Shown piece after piece: positions 1 through 9,400 of a stretch of DNA of 64,000 bases. A program made the translations under genes and the position numbers. How positions within the stretch are numbered: the stretch's first letter is position 1; every line of letters starts with the position of its first letter. The notes under the pieces were generated by a model. That model did no database searches and was not told the origin of the DNA. It worked only from the letters and a program-made list of their open reading frames with translations. Origin of the DNA: Mycolicibacillus parakoreensis (GTDB taxonomy: Bacteria; Actinomycetota; Actinomycetes; Mycobacteriales; Mycobacteriaceae). Location: contig NZ_CP092365.1 in assembly GCF_022370835.2 (NCBI RefSeq), positions 1,302,001 to 1,366,000 on the forward strand, read 5' to 3'.

Positions 1-771
1 GCCGCTGTTCAGCAGGCCGGAGAACGGGTCATTCCCCGAGAACGCGTAGCCGCTGAAGAAAGCTTCCGCGAGCGCTCCGGGCAGGTCGGTGATCTCTCCG
101 AACGCGGTGCCGAATTCGCCGCCCGAGAACGCCTCCCCGATGGCGCCAGCGGATTCGCCGAGTTGGAACGCCACCCCGATCTCCGGTGACATGACACCAT
201 TGGCCAGCCCCTTCCACGTACCGAAGTCGGAGAAGACACTCCAGAGATCGCCCACGTTGTTCAACGGGTCGAAACCGGTCGCATCGCCGAGATCGGCGAA
301 GAGCATGCCGGGAATGCCCGTTATACCGTTGACGAACTCACCGGTGCCGCGAACGGTGTGGTCGAACAGCGGCTGGAAGATGCCCTGCATGTCGAAGAGC
401 AAGTCCCAGTTGAGGATCTGGACTACCTCCAGCAGATCCCCGTTCTGCAGTGCGTCGGCGATCATCGGCGCCATGCCCACCAACCCATTGGAGGGGCCGT
501 TTCCGCCGATGACGACGTTCACCATGCCCTGAAGTGAGCCCTGCAGACTGTCGGTGACGACCTGACTGTAGGTGCCGAAATCGCCGAACAGGTCTTCCAC
601 GGCGGTGAGATTCACCGCCCGCGCCTGCACGTCGGGGAGCACCGGCGACGCCGGGTTCGCGATGATCAACCCGGCGCCCATGATGGCGGCGCCGGCCGCC
701 ACAAGCGGACGGGTCCGGGTGGCGTCGGGCGAGGGGTCCCGGCCCGCCGTTGGACGAAGTGCCAGTTGCAC
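1..771 (-). CDS. Secreted mycobacterial protein of unknown function, partial
   Basis: Minus-strand frame open for 257 codons from a GTG at 769-771 to the window edge, so the C-terminus is missing. A GGAG sits about 6 nt before the GTG. The N-terminus is basic, then has a hydrophobic segment (PLVAAGAAIMGAGLIIANP, roughly residues 24-42) that could be an uncleaved signal or membrane anchor. It is followed by a motif of the type PDVQARAVNLTA, which I associate with a large family of uncharacterised mycobacterial exported proteins. The rest is Gly/Asn/Phe-rich without cysteines and with no catalytic motif I can see. It diverges from mbtK, and two good IdeR boxes lie between its -10 and start, so it is probably an iron-repressed member of the siderophore locus. 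Function unknown. It could be an outer-membrane or surface protein; that is inference. Confidence 0.8.
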   Translation of the reverse strand, partial: MQLALRPTAGRDPSPDATRTRPLVAAGAAIMGAGLIIANPASPVLPDVQARAVNLTAVEDLFGDFGTYSQVVTDSLQGSLQGMVNVVIGGNGPSNGLVGMAPMIADALQNGDLLEVVQILNWDLLFDMQGIFQPLFDHTVRGTGEFVNGITGIPGMLFADLGDATGFDPLNNVGDLWSVFSDFGTWKGLANGVMSPEIGVAFQLGESAGAIGEAFSGGEFGTAFGEITDLPGALAEAFFSGYAFSGNDPFSGLLNSG

Positions 772-827
772 AGTGTCTCCGTTCTTTGGTTGTTACTGCT
801 GTGTTGCCACTGAGGGCGAGATGGAGG

Positions 828-846
828 TTACCTGAGCCTAACCTAA
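828..846 (-). promoter_or_regulatory. IdeR box 1 upstream of the 1-771 gene
   Basis: The minus strand matches the IdeR consensus TTAGGTTAGGCTAACCTAA at 16 of 19 positions by eye. It lies 57 bp upstream of the GTG start and just downstream of a TATTGT -10, so iron-loaded IdeR bound here would cover the transcription start and repress. Confidence 0.85.
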
Positions 847-849
847 GAT

Positions 850-855
850 ACAATA
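850..855 (-). promoter_or_regulatory. Putative -10 element (TATTGT)
   Basis: TANNNT hexamer on the minus strand, 78 bp before the GTG of the 1-771 gene, between the two strong IdeR boxes. The position is consistent with a mycobacterial SigA-type promoter; there is no clear -35. Confidence 0.45.
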
Positions 856-871
856 GGGCTGCCTAACCTAA
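853..871 (-). promoter_or_regulatory. IdeR box 2 upstream of the 1-771 gene
   Basis: 15 of 19 matches to the IdeR consensus, 25 bp from the first box and overlapping the -10. A third, degenerate copy follows at 873-891 (12 of 19). Tandem boxes suggest cooperative binding. Confidence 0.75.
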
Positions 872-998
872 AATAGGGCATCCTAACCCGACCCTGGTGA
901 AGAGGTAGCCGGGCTCGAAACAAGCGGCAATATCGGAGGATTCAGCGTTACCCCGGGATCTGCAGGGAGCCGGACGCGCCGCCATCATGACCTAAGAG

Positions 999-1046
999 CG
1001 AGGTGAGCCTAACGCATCTTTTCGACGTCAGGTTAGCCCACCCTCA
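999..1046 (+). promoter_or_regulatory. Two IdeR-like boxes upstream of mbtK
   Basis: A 19-mer at 1028-1046 matches the IdeR consensus at 14 of 19 positions, starting with the core AGGTTAG, and ends 26 bp before the mbtK ATG. A second, weaker box at 999-1017 (12 of 19) carries GTTAGGCT on the minus strand. Together with the boxes at 828-871, the whole 301-bp gap between the two divergent genes is an iron-control region. Confidence 0.7.
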
Positions 1047-1072
1047 CTTACTCCGGTACGCTCGCTGTCGAC

Positions 1073-1729
1073 ATGACCGACACCGCACCGATCCTGCCGC
1101 GCGAACTCACCGATGACCTCACCGACGCCGTCCGGGCGGTGCCCGGCCCCCCGATTCCGCGGTTGGCCGAGCCGTTCGCGATCCGCGTGGTCGACCCCGA
1201 CGCCGACGCCCCGATGATCGCCGAATGGATGAACCGGCCGCACCTGGCGGAGAGCTGGGAGTACGCCTGGCCGGTCGACCGTTGGCACCGGTACCTCAGT
1301 GCGCAGCTCGCCGGGACCTTCTCGCGTCCGTTGCTGGTCAGCTTGCGCGGGAAAGACCAAGGCTACGTCGAGGTCTACCGGGCGGCGAAGGATTCCATCG
1401 GCCCGCGTTACGACGCCGACCCCTACGACGTGGGGATCCACGCAGCCATCGCCGACGTGGCGATCATCAACCGGGGGATCGCGCCGTTGCTGTTGCCGCG
1501 CATCGTGGCCAGCGTGTTCGACCGCGACCCGCGGTGCCGGCGGATCATGTTCGACCCCGATCATCGCAACACCGTGGTGCGGCGGATGTGCGAGTTCGTC
1601 GGCTGCACCTTCCTCGGCGAACACGACATGGCCAACCGGAGGATGGCGCTGTATGCCCTTGCGCGCCCGGCCGAGGGCGACGCGGCGAGCGCTCAGTCCG
1701 ACGGGGAGGCCCCGAACAACTCGGCGTAG
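1073..1729 (+). CDS. mbtK: MbtK, lysine N6-acyltransferase of mycobactin synthesis
   Basis: 218 residues, close to the roughly 210 of M. tuberculosis MbtK. It is a GNAT-fold enzyme that transfers the long acyl chain from the carrier protein MbtL to the epsilon-nitrogen of (hydroxy)lysine in mycobactin. The diagnostic stretches are [14 protein letters not shown] near residue 50, the conserved segments [12 protein letters not shown] and [11 protein letters not shown], and the acceptor-side motif [12 protein letters not shown] followed by [17 protein letters not shown] near the C-terminus. It starts at ATG 1073 just after an IdeR box. The 3' end overlaps the convergent mbtN by 37 bp. Recognition is strong along the full length; the Ala/Ser-rich tail after residue 200 is not conserved. 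Confidence 0.97.
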   Translation: MTDTAPILPRELTDDLTDAVRAVPGPPIPRLAEPFAIRVVDPDADAPMIAEWMNRPHLAESWEYAWPVDRWHRYLSAQLAGTFSRPLLVSLRGKDQGYVEVYRAAKDSIGPRYDADPYDVGIHAAIADVAIINRGIAPLLLPRIVASVFDRDPRCRRIMFDPDHRNTVVRRMCEFVGCTFLGEHDMANRRMALYALARPAEGDAASAQSDGEAPNNSA

Positions 1730-2850
1730 CCGTCGTGGTCGGGGCGCATACCGGCGGCGACCAGCTCCCAGAGCACCTCGTCGGTGCCGCCGCCGACCCG
1801 GGCCAGTTTCATGTCGCGCCACCACCGGCCGAGCGGGGTCTCGTCGATCAGATAGCCCGAGCCGCCGAAGATATGCATGCATTCGCCGATCACCTCTTCG
1901 CCCAGCCGGGCGGCGCTGACCTTCACCGCCGCGGCGGCCCGCAGATCCAACCGGCCCTGGGCGGCGATGCCGTGTAGGCCGTGGCGGAGCAGATCGACGC
2001 GGGCCTGCAGATCGGCCAGGCGCAGCCGCAGCGCCTGGTGCTCGAAGAGGGTGGCGCCGAATTGGCGGCGGTTGACCATGCGGGCGTGGGTGACCCCCAA
2101 CACCAGTTGGCACGAGGAGGCGACCTGCCCGGCGATCGACATGCGTTCATGGGCCAGTCCCCAGGAGATCGCGGCCAGCCCGGTTCCCGGGCGCGCGATG
2201 AGCGCGTCGGGGCGAACCCAGGTGTCGATGTGCACCGCGGCGGTGTCCAACGGTCCCGCCCCGACCTTGCGGTAGGGCTGTTGGACGTCGACCTGCGCGG
2301 TGGGCACCGCGATCACCAGCACGTTGCCGTGCCGGCTGTTCGGGTCGCCGTCGACGCTGCGGGCCACCACCATGATGTGGTCGGCGATCGGGGACAGCGA
2401 GACGAACTTTTTGACCCCGCGCACCCGGTAGCCGTCGCCCTCGGTGTGGACCTCGGTCTCCACGATCTGCAGATCCGAGCCCCCGGATTCCTCGGACGCG
2501 CCGATGCAGAGCACCGCCTGCCCGCGGATCGCCTGATCGGCGAGGGTGCGCAGATACTCCGAGCGCCCGAAGCGTCGCAGGATCGCGATGGCCGAGTCGT
2601 GCAGGCTGACTCCCACCCCGATGCCGGCGGACCCCGTGCGGCCCAGCGCGAACGCCAACTCGATCAGTCGGGCCACGTTCGGCTGGGTGTCCTCGCCCCA
2701 CTTCTGGGCGAACACCCCGCAGTCCCCGAGGTATTCGATCAGCTTGCGTGGAAACCGTTCACTGGCTTCGGCTTCGGCGGTCCAGTCGGTGACCCGCTGA
2801 TCGAACACGTCGTCCAGCAGGGCCCGGTAATCGGTGATCGCGGCGGTCAT
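1693..2850 (-). CDS. mbtN: MbtN (FadE14-type), acyl-ACP dehydrogenase for the mycobactin side chain
   Basis: 385 residues, an acyl-CoA dehydrogenase-fold flavoenzyme. In mycobactin synthesis it introduces the alpha,beta double bond into the acyl chain carried on MbtL before MbtK attaches it. Visible family features are the FAD-binding stretch [14 protein letters not shown], the mid-domain beta-barrel region, and the C-terminal helical domain with [22 protein letters not shown] and [23 protein letters not shown]. Start at ATG 2850 ([11 protein letters not shown]); this overlaps the mbtM stop as ATGA, so the two are translationally coupled. A longer in-frame extension upstream lies inside mbtM and is rejected. 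Length matches the family. Confidence 0.95.
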   Translation of the reverse strand: MTAAITDYRALLDDVFDQRVTDWTAEAEASERFPRKLIEYLGDCGVFAQKWGEDTQPNVARLIELAFALGRTGSAGIGVGVSLHDSAIAILRRFGRSEYLRTLADQAIRGQAVLCIGASEESGGSDLQIVETEVHTEGDGYRVRGVKKFVSLSPIADHIMVVARSVDGDPNSRHGNVLVIAVPTAQVDVQQPYRKVGAGPLDTAAVHIDTWVRPDALIARPGTGLAAISWGLAHERMSIAGQVASSCQLVLGVTHARMVNRRQFGATLFEHQALRLRLADLQARVDLLRHGLHGIAAQGRLDLRAAAAVKVSAARLGEEVIGECMHIFGGSGYLIDETPLGRWWRDMKLARVGGGTDEVLWELVAAGMRPDHDGYAELFGASPSD

Positions 2851-4421
2851 GAGTGCACTGCTTCCAGATTGTTCTTGACTTCGAGCCGGCGCAGCTTTCC
2901 CGACGAGGTGCGGGGCAGTGTGCCGGGGGAGACGAACACCACGTCGGCCGGCACCACACCGCATTCGGCGGCGACCCGGGACACCAGTTGGCTGCGCGCA
3001 CCGGAGGCATCCCGGCCACGAAACTCGGCGGTGATCACCAACCCGGGACGCTCCCCGTCGGCGGCCACGGCCACGACGGCCCCCTCTCGGACCCCGCGCA
3101 CCTCGGCGGCCACCCGTTCGATCTCGGTGGGGAAGACATTGCGTCCGGCCACCGAGATGACCTCCTTGGCCCGCCCGCAGACGACCAGCCCGTCGTCGGT
3201 GAGATATCCCAAATCACCTGTGGCAAACCAGGAGTCCGGATCGAGTGGCGCTTCGCCGAGGTAGCCGGTCATCATCGACTCGCCCCGGATCTCGATCTCG
3301 CCGACCTCGCGCCCGCCGATGTCGCGGTGCTCGCCGCCACGGGCGATCCGGACCTGCAGTCCCGGGATCGGGGTGCCCAGGACCGCGTGGCGCCGGGCCG
3401 GAGTGCCCGGTTCGTCAGCGGGAACGTCGTCGTAGCGCAGGCCTTCTCCGGGGACGGGCACGGTCACCGCGCAGGTGGCCTCCGCCAGGCCGTAGGACGC
3501 ACAGACCGCCCCCGCGGAGAAGCCGAACCGCGCCATTTCGGTGCAGAAGCGGTCCATGCCGGTGCAGTCGACCGGTTCGCCGCCGTTGATGGCCATGCGT
3601 ACGCTGCTCAGATCCACGTCGGGAACCCGGCGGGCGTATTTGCCGATGACGTTGTAGGCGAAGTTGGGCGCGGCGGTCAGGGTCGCGCGACTGTCGTGGA
3701 GCCACTGCAGCCAGCGAAACGGTGAGGCGGCGAACGCGGTGGTGGGCGCCAGCCACACCGGGATGCCCGCCAGGGCGCTGGTGAGCAGAAACGTCAGCCC
3801 CATGTCGTGGTAGAGCGGGAGCCAGGAGCAGCCGACGTCGACCCCTCGTACGACATCGACCCGCTCGATGAGCCCCCGCAGGTTGGCCAGGACCGCCTCC
3901 GGGGAGAGCTGCGCGGTGCGCGGGGTCCCGGTGGACCCCGCGGTTCCCTGCAGCACCGCCGCCACCCCGGGGGCAGCGGGCACCGGAGTGACCGTGCGCC
4001 CCGTACCGGCCGCTTCGGCGACATCGAGAACCGGAAGCGACGGCTGTGCGGCGCCGAGCAGGTCCAACGCGGTGCCGTTGCTGAACACGACCCCGACCCC
4101 GATCCGGGTGAACCGGTCCAACGTCGAGCGGGCCCATTGCTCGGTGTCGGCGCCGCGGACCGGCCCCGGCAGCACCGAGACGCTGCGGCCGGCCAACCAC
4201 GCCCCCTGGATTGCGGCGACGAGATCGGCGGTCGGCTCGCCCACCAGGCCGACGGCGTTGCCGTCGTCGACGTCGAGGACACCGGCGGCGACACTGGCGG
4301 CCCGCGCGTGCACCAGCGGCCAGGGGTGGCGAATCCAGTCGCCGGTGTCGCGGTCGAGGACCATCAGGTCGTTCGGTGAGGAACTCATCGCCCGGGTGAG
4401 GGCGTCGGCCAGCGCACTCAC
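2847..4421 (-). CDS. mbtM: MbtM (FadD33-type), fatty acyl-AMP ligase
   Basis: 524 residues, an ANL-superfamily adenylating enzyme that activates the fatty acid and loads it on MbtL. It starts at a GTG (4419-4421) overlapping the mbtL stop. The P-loop motif is [16 protein letters not shown] near residue 155. The A5-type motif is [12 protein letters not shown] near 290, and [23 protein letters not shown] provides the Asp and hinge region. A C-terminal SSGKLRR holds the conserved lysine. It resembles the fatty acyl-AMP ligases rather than the CoA ligases. Gene order mbtL-mbtM-mbtN with 4-bp overlaps makes a compact side-chain operon. Confidence 0.95.
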   Translation of the reverse strand: MSALADALTRAMSSSPNDLMVLDRDTGDWIRHPWPLVHARAASVAAGVLDVDDGNAVGLVGEPTADLVAAIQGAWLAGRSVSVLPGPVRGADTEQWARSTLDRFTRIGVGVVFSNGTALDLLGAAQPSLPVLDVAEAAGTGRTVTPVPAAPGVAAVLQGTAGSTGTPRTAQLSPEAVLANLRGLIERVDVVRGVDVGCSWLPLYHDMGLTFLLTSALAGIPVWLAPTTAFAASPFRWLQWLHDSRATLTAAPNFAYNVIGKYARRVPDVDLSSVRMAINGGEPVDCTGMDRFCTEMARFGFSAGAVCASYGLAEATCAVTVPVPGEGLRYDDVPADEPGTPARRHAVLGTPIPGLQVRIARGGEHRDIGGREVGEIEIRGESMMTGYLGEAPLDPDSWFATGDLGYLTDDGLVVCGRAKEVISVAGRNVFPTEIERVAAEVRGVREGAVVAVAADGERPGLVITAEFRGRDASGARSQLVSRVAAECGVVPADVVFVSPGTLPRTSSGKLRRLEVKNNLEAVHS

Positions 4422-4678
4422 TGGGCGGCGGGCACCTTGGCCGCGATGGCCGCCTCGAGTTCGGCCACCGTGTCGCAGGTCAGCAGATCCTCTTCGCTGA
4501 GGACCGCCCCCGTTTTGTCCTCGATGGCCACCATGCCGACCGCGAAGGCCACCGAATCCAACCCGACGTCGTCGATGAGCCGGGATTCCGGTGTCACCCG
4601 GCTGACATCGACGTTGAGATCGTCGCGAAGAATCTCGTGCAGCGCGCTGCGTACGGTGGCGGGAGTAGACGAAGTCAT
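4418..4678 (-). CDS. mbtL: MbtL, acyl carrier protein for the mycobactin side chain
   Basis: 86 residues. The phosphopantetheine attachment motif is [11 protein letters not shown], with Ser42 as the modified residue. It carries the fatty acyl chain activated by MbtM, is the substrate of MbtN, and donates to MbtK. Start ATG 4678 is chosen because a promoter-like TAGCCT and an IdeR-like box lie directly upstream and the frame upstream would run into mbtA. The protein is about 20 residues shorter than the annotated M. tuberculosis form, so an upstream GTG cannot be fully excluded. The stop overlaps the mbtM GTG by 4 bp. Confidence 0.92.
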   Translation of the reverse strand: MTSSTPATVRSALHEILRDDLNVDVSRVTPESRLIDDVGLDSVAFAVGMVAIEDKTGAVLSEEDLLTCDTVAELEAAIAAKVPAAQ

Positions 4679-4707
4679 GGGCAGCGACGGTACACGCTCA
4701 ACCAAGG

Positions 4708-4726
4708 CAAGGCTAGGCTTACCCGG
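4708..4726 (-). promoter_or_regulatory. IdeR-like box and -10 of mbtL-mbtM-mbtN
   Basis: 12 of 19 matches to the IdeR consensus, with the central core TAGGCTTACC intact, 29 bp before the mbtL ATG. The same bases contain TAGCCT on the minus strand, a good -10, so the operator would sit on the promoter. The mbtA stop is only 12 bp away; mbtL could also receive read-through from mbtA. Confidence 0.55.
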
Positions 4727-4737
4727 TGTTGGGTCGC

Positions 4738-6363
4738 TCACCGGTCGCCGGCCGGCTCGGTGTCGACGCTGATCAGCCGGACAATGGCCTTCTTGTCGAC
4801 CTTGCCGACCGCGGTGGTGGGCAGGGCCGCCATCGCCACCACGGTGTCCGGTCGCGCGTGGGCGGCCACCCCGCGGCCCTCCAGGTGGTGGTGGAGTTGG
4901 GTCAGCGTCAGCGGGTCTGCGTGGAAAACGACTGCGGCGCAGATCTGTTCGCCCAGGTAGGGGTCGGGCAGGCCGACTGCCGCCGCCGCGCTGATCGCGG
5001 GGTGGGCCAGCAGATGGACCTCGAGCTCTTCGGCGGCGACGGTCTCGCCGGCCCGCTGGATCACGTCCTTGATCCGCCCGGTGACCTCGAGGTATCCGTC
5101 CTGCCGCAAGCGCACCTGGTCGCCGGAGCGGAAAAAGCCGTCCGGGTTGAATGCTCGTTTGTTGACCGCCTCGGCGTTGTAGTAGCCGTTGATGGTGTAG
5201 GGGCCGCGCACCCACAGCTCCCCCTCGACACCGGGCTCGGCGGGTGTGCCGTCGTCGCCGACGACCAGTAGCTCGTCATCGACACACAGGGGGCGTCCCT
5301 GGGTGTGCTCCACCAGCTCGGCGGCATCCCCGGGGCGGGTATAGCAGAGCAGCCCCTCGGCCATCCCGAACACCTGCTGCACCTCGGTGCCGAGCGCGTC
5401 GCGGAGCAGCCGGGCCTCGTCCGGGCCCAGTTTGGCGCCCCCGACCTGCAGCAGCCGCAGCGTATCGGGGGTCACCGGCTCCCACTCGCAGGCCTGCGCC
5501 CACAGCGTCGCGAGCGTCGGCACCAGGGCGGTGACGGTGACACCGTGGCGGGTGATCGTGGCGAACGCCGACTCGGGGCTGGGGTCGGTGGTGAACACCA
5601 CGGTGGCGCCGACCGACAGCGCTCCGAGCAGCCCCGGGCAGGCCAGCGCGAAATTGTGGGCGGCCGGCAAGACCGCCAGATAGACGTCGTCGCAGCTCAG
5701 GGCGCAGACTCCGGCGCTGGCGGTGACGTTGTAGCGGTAGTCGTCGTGGGTGCGCGGGATGAGTTTCGGCGCGCCGGTGGTGCCGCCGGAAGCCAACAGC
5801 AGCGCCGGCTGCTGGGGGTCGATCGGGGGGCGTCGGGCAGCCGCGCTCGCCGCGTCGAGCTCCTCCCAGGGCAGGAACGGTCCCGCATCGCCGGCGACGA
5901 TGACCCGCAAGCCCGGGCGGTCCTCGACCAGCTGGGTGGCCATCGCACGGTAGTCGAAACCGCCGGCGGTGTCGGCGATCACCAGGGTGGTGGCTCCGCT
6001 GACCTCGAGGAAATGGGCCAGGTCGGCACGGCGATGGCCGGGCAGGCACAGCACCGGGACGGCGCCGGCGCGCAGCAGCGCGAACAGCGCCACCACGAAA
6101 CGGCACCCGTTGGGCAGTTGGAGCAGCACCCGGTCGCCGGGGGTGATACCGGCCCCGGCCAGCCCTGCCGCGAGGCGGTCGGCCGCCGCATCGAGTTCGG
6201 CGTACGTCAGCGCGGTGGTGTCGTCGAGTACCGCGCGGTGCCGAGGCCGCCGGCGCGCGGCATCGGTCAGGATCGTGTCGAGGGGCAGCCCCGCGAAGTA
6301 GCCGGCCGACCGATACGCCGTCGCACGCTCGACGGGATAGGCCACGAATTCCTGCGACGGCAT
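4738..6363 (-). CDS. mbtA: MbtA, salicylate-AMP ligase
   Basis: 541 residues. It adenylates salicylate and transfers it to the aryl carrier domain of MbtB, the first step of mycobactin assembly. It is an aryl-acid ANL enzyme. Seen: the P-loop LLLASGGTTGAPKLIPRTHDDY near residue 185; HNFALACPG, where Asn replaces the amino-acid-type Asp235 as expected for aryl acids; QVFGMAEGLL; YRSGD-type FRSGDQVRLRQDG; and the catalytic lysine in TTAVGKVDKKAIVR at the C-terminus. Start ATG 6363 is chosen over an upstream in-frame codon because GAGGAG lies 6-7 nt before it. It diverges from mbtB over a shared IdeR-box region and is followed by mbtL. Confidence 0.96.
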   Translation of the reverse strand: MPSQEFVAYPVERATAYRSAGYFAGLPLDTILTDAARRRPRHRAVLDDTTALTYAELDAAADRLAAGLAGAGITPGDRVLLQLPNGCRFVVALFALLRAGAVPVLCLPGHRRADLAHFLEVSGATTLVIADTAGGFDYRAMATQLVEDRPGLRVIVAGDAGPFLPWEELDAASAAARRPPIDPQQPALLLASGGTTGAPKLIPRTHDDYRYNVTASAGVCALSCDDVYLAVLPAAHNFALACPGLLGALSVGATVVFTTDPSPESAFATITRHGVTVTALVPTLATLWAQACEWEPVTPDTLRLLQVGGAKLGPDEARLLRDALGTEVQQVFGMAEGLLCYTRPGDAAELVEHTQGRPLCVDDELLVVGDDGTPAEPGVEGELWVRGPYTINGYYNAEAVNKRAFNPDGFFRSGDQVRLRQDGYLEVTGRIKDVIQRAGETVAAEELEVHLLAHPAISAAAAVGLPDPYLGEQICAAVVFHADPLTLTQLHHHLEGRGVAAHARPDTVVAMAALPTTAVGKVDKKAIVRLISVDTEPAGDR

Positions 6364-6400
6364 CGGCTCTCCTCGGGTCCGGATTTTCAGGGCGACGGGC

Positions 6401-6439
6401 ATAGGGTAGCTTCCACGAAGTTAGGGCAGCCTGTACTAA
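6401..6439. promoter_or_regulatory. Tandem IdeR boxes between mbtA and mbtB
   Basis: The main box is TTAGGGCAGCCTGTACTAA at 6421-6439 (13 of 19 to consensus, dyad symmetric), ending 23 bp before the mbtB GTG. A weaker box at 6401-6419 abuts it with a 1-bp gap and contains TACCCT on the minus strand, a plausible -10 for mbtA. The arrangement allows iron repression of both divergent genes. A near copy lies upstream of mbtT (11467-11505). Confidence 0.8.
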
Positions 6440-6462
6440 TCACCGGACGGAGGGGAGGCGTC

Positions 6463-9400
6463 GTGGCGGATGGGGCGATCAGCGTCGACGAGGTGCGCGC
6501 CGAAGTCGCGGGCCTGCTCGGGGTGGCATCCCACAGTGTCGACTCCGGTGCCGACCTGGTTGAACAGGGCCTGGACTCCATCCGGATGATGACGCTGGCC
6601 GGGCGCTGGCGCAAGCAGGGCATCGACATCGATTTCGCCACCTTGGCCGCCGATCCCACGATCGAAGCCTGGGTTGAGCGACTGGCTGCGGCGACCGCTC
6701 CAGCGCCACCGCCGGTGCCCGACCCCGATGAGGAGCCGTCGGCGCCGTTTCCGCTGGCTCCGATGCAGCACGCCCTGTGGGTCGGCCGCCAGGACAACCA
6801 ACCGTTGGGCGGGGTCGCCGGTCACCTGTATGTGGAGTTCGACGGCACCGACCTCGATCCGCACCGTCTGAGCGCCGCGGCGGACGCACTCGCCGCGCGT
6901 CACCCGATGCTGCGCGTCGAGTTCCACCCCGACGGCACCCAGCAGATCGGATCGCTCGATGCTGGTCTGCCGGTCGCGGTCAACGACCTCCGCGACTGCT
7001 GTGAGGCCGACGTGGAGGAGCGACTTGCGCGGACCCGCGAGGACAAATCGCATCAGCAACTGGACGGACAGGTCTTCGAGCTCACGCTGACGCGGCTGCC
7101 GGGCGGGCGCTCCCGGCTGCACGTGGACCTGGATATGCAAGCCGGCGACGCGATGAGTTATCGCACCTTGATGGCGGATCTGGCTGCGCTGTACGGCGGC
7201 AGCGCTCTGCCGGAGCTGACCTACACCTACCGGGACTACCGCCGGCAGATGCGGCGCCGGTCGGCCCACGACGATCCGGCCCACGTCGGTGACCGACAGT
7301 GGTGGGCGCAGCGGTTGCCCGACCTGCCCGACCCGCCACGGTTGCCGGCCGCCGCGCACACCACGTCGCGGCGTAGCACGCGGCGCTGGCACTGGTTGGA
7401 TCCGCGGGCCCGTGACGCGCTGTTCACTGCGGCGCGGGCACGCGGGGTCACCCCGGCGATGGCGCTGGCCGCCTCGTTCGCCCACACGGTGGCCTCCTGG
7501 TCAGCCAGCCCGCGATTCCTGCTGAATCTTCCGCTGTTCGGGCGCGAACAACTCCACCCCGAGGTCGACGACCTGGTCGGCGATTTCACCTCGTCGTTGT
7601 TGCTCGATGTCGACCCGGGTCGCGCACCCACCGCGACCGAGCGGGCACGCCACGTGCAGGACGTGATGCGCACCGCTGCCACGCACGCCGGCTACAGCGG
7701 ACTGTCGGTCCTGCGCGATCTCGGCCGTCACCGGGGCACCCAGGTGTTGGCCCCGGTGGTCTTCACCAGCGCCCTCGGGCTCGGTGAACTGTTCGCCCCG
7801 CAGGTCACCGACACGTTCGGCCAGCCGGTGTGGATCATCTCCCAGGGCCCCCAGGTGCTCCTCGATGCCCAGGTCACCGAGTTCGACGGCGGGGTGCTGG
7901 TGAACTGGGACGTGCGCGAGGAGGCCTTTTTGCCCGGTGTCGTCGACGCCATGTTCGCCCATCACGTCGCCGAAATCACCCGGCTGACCGAGGATGAGGC
8001 GGCCTGGGACGCCGCGGACCCCGCGGCGCTGCCGGCGGCCCAGCGCGCGGTGCGCGATGCGGCCAACGCCACCACGGCGGTGCCCAGCGGGGAGGCGCTG
8101 CACGACGGATTCTTCCGCCACGCCGACGCACGGCCCGACGCCCCGGCGGTGTTCGCCGACTGCGGTGATCTGACCTACGGTCAACTGCGCGAGCAGGCGC
8201 TGGCGATCGCAGCGGCCCTGCGGGCCAACGGGATCGGCGCCGGGGACACCGTCGCGGTGATCGGGCCCAAATGCGCCGAACAGATCCCCGCGGTCCTCGG
8301 CGTCGTGGCGGTCGGCGCCGCCTATCTGCCGATCGGCGCCGACCAGCCGCCCGACCGGGCGGCGCAGATCCTGACGGCCGGTTCGGTGCGCGCCGCGCTG
8401 CTGTGTGGCGACGCCCCGGAGCCGCCCGTTGCGGCGCTGCGCGTCGCCGAGGTGCTCGGTGCCCGCGGCGGCGAGCACGCCGAGGCGGTCCTGCCGCCGA
8501 GCGACCCGGGTGCACTGGCCTATGTGCTGTTCACCTCGGGGTCGACCGGAGCGCCCAAGGGCGTGGAGGTGACCCACGACGCGGCGATGAACACCGTCGA
8601 ATTCTTCCACCGCCACTTCCAGATCGGTCCAGCCGACCGGTGGCTCACGTTGGCCACGCTGGAGGCCGACATGTCCGTGTTGGAGATCTTCGGTGCGTTG
8701 TGCGCCGGTGGGGCCGTGGTGGTGGTCGACGAGGCGCAGCGCACCGACCCGGATCGCTGGGTGAGGTTGATCGAGACCCACCGGGTCACGGCACTGAACT
8801 TCATGCCGGGCTGGTTGCAGATGCTGCTCGACGCCGCGACCGACCGGGGCGGGGCACCGCTGGCGTCGCTGCGGACGGTGGCGGTCGGCGGCGACTGGGT
8901 ACGCCCCGAGTTGGCCCGCCGGCTCCACGCGGTCGCCCCCGACGCCCGCTTCGCCGGGCTGGGCGGGGCGACCGAAACCGCCGTGCACGCCACGATCTGC
9001 GAAACCGTCGACCCGCCCGCGGACTGGGTTGCGGTGCCCTACGGCATTCCACTGCCCAACAACGCGTGTCGGGTGGTCGACGCGACCGGTCATGACAGCC
9101 CGGACTGGGTCCCTGGCGAGCTGTGGGTATCCGGACGCGGCATCGCCCGCGGTTACCGCGGTCTGCCCGAGCTGACGGCGCAGAAGTTCGTCGCCCACCA
9201 GGGACGCACCTGGTATCGCACCGGTGACCTGGCACGGTACTGGCCCGACGGCACCCTGGAATTCGTTGGGCGCGCGGACCATCGTGTGAAGGTCAGCGGC
9301 TACCGCATCGAACTGGGCGACGTGGAGGCCGCCTTGCGTCGGGTGACTGCCGTGACGGGCGCTGTTGCGGCGGTCGTCGAGGCCGGCGACTCGGAGGTGC

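Noticed and set aside
5305..6462. Plus-strand extension of the mbtB frame over mbtA
   Set aside because: Antisense to mbtA and not NRPS-like; the GTG at 6463 has a strong ribosome binding site and follows the IdeR box.
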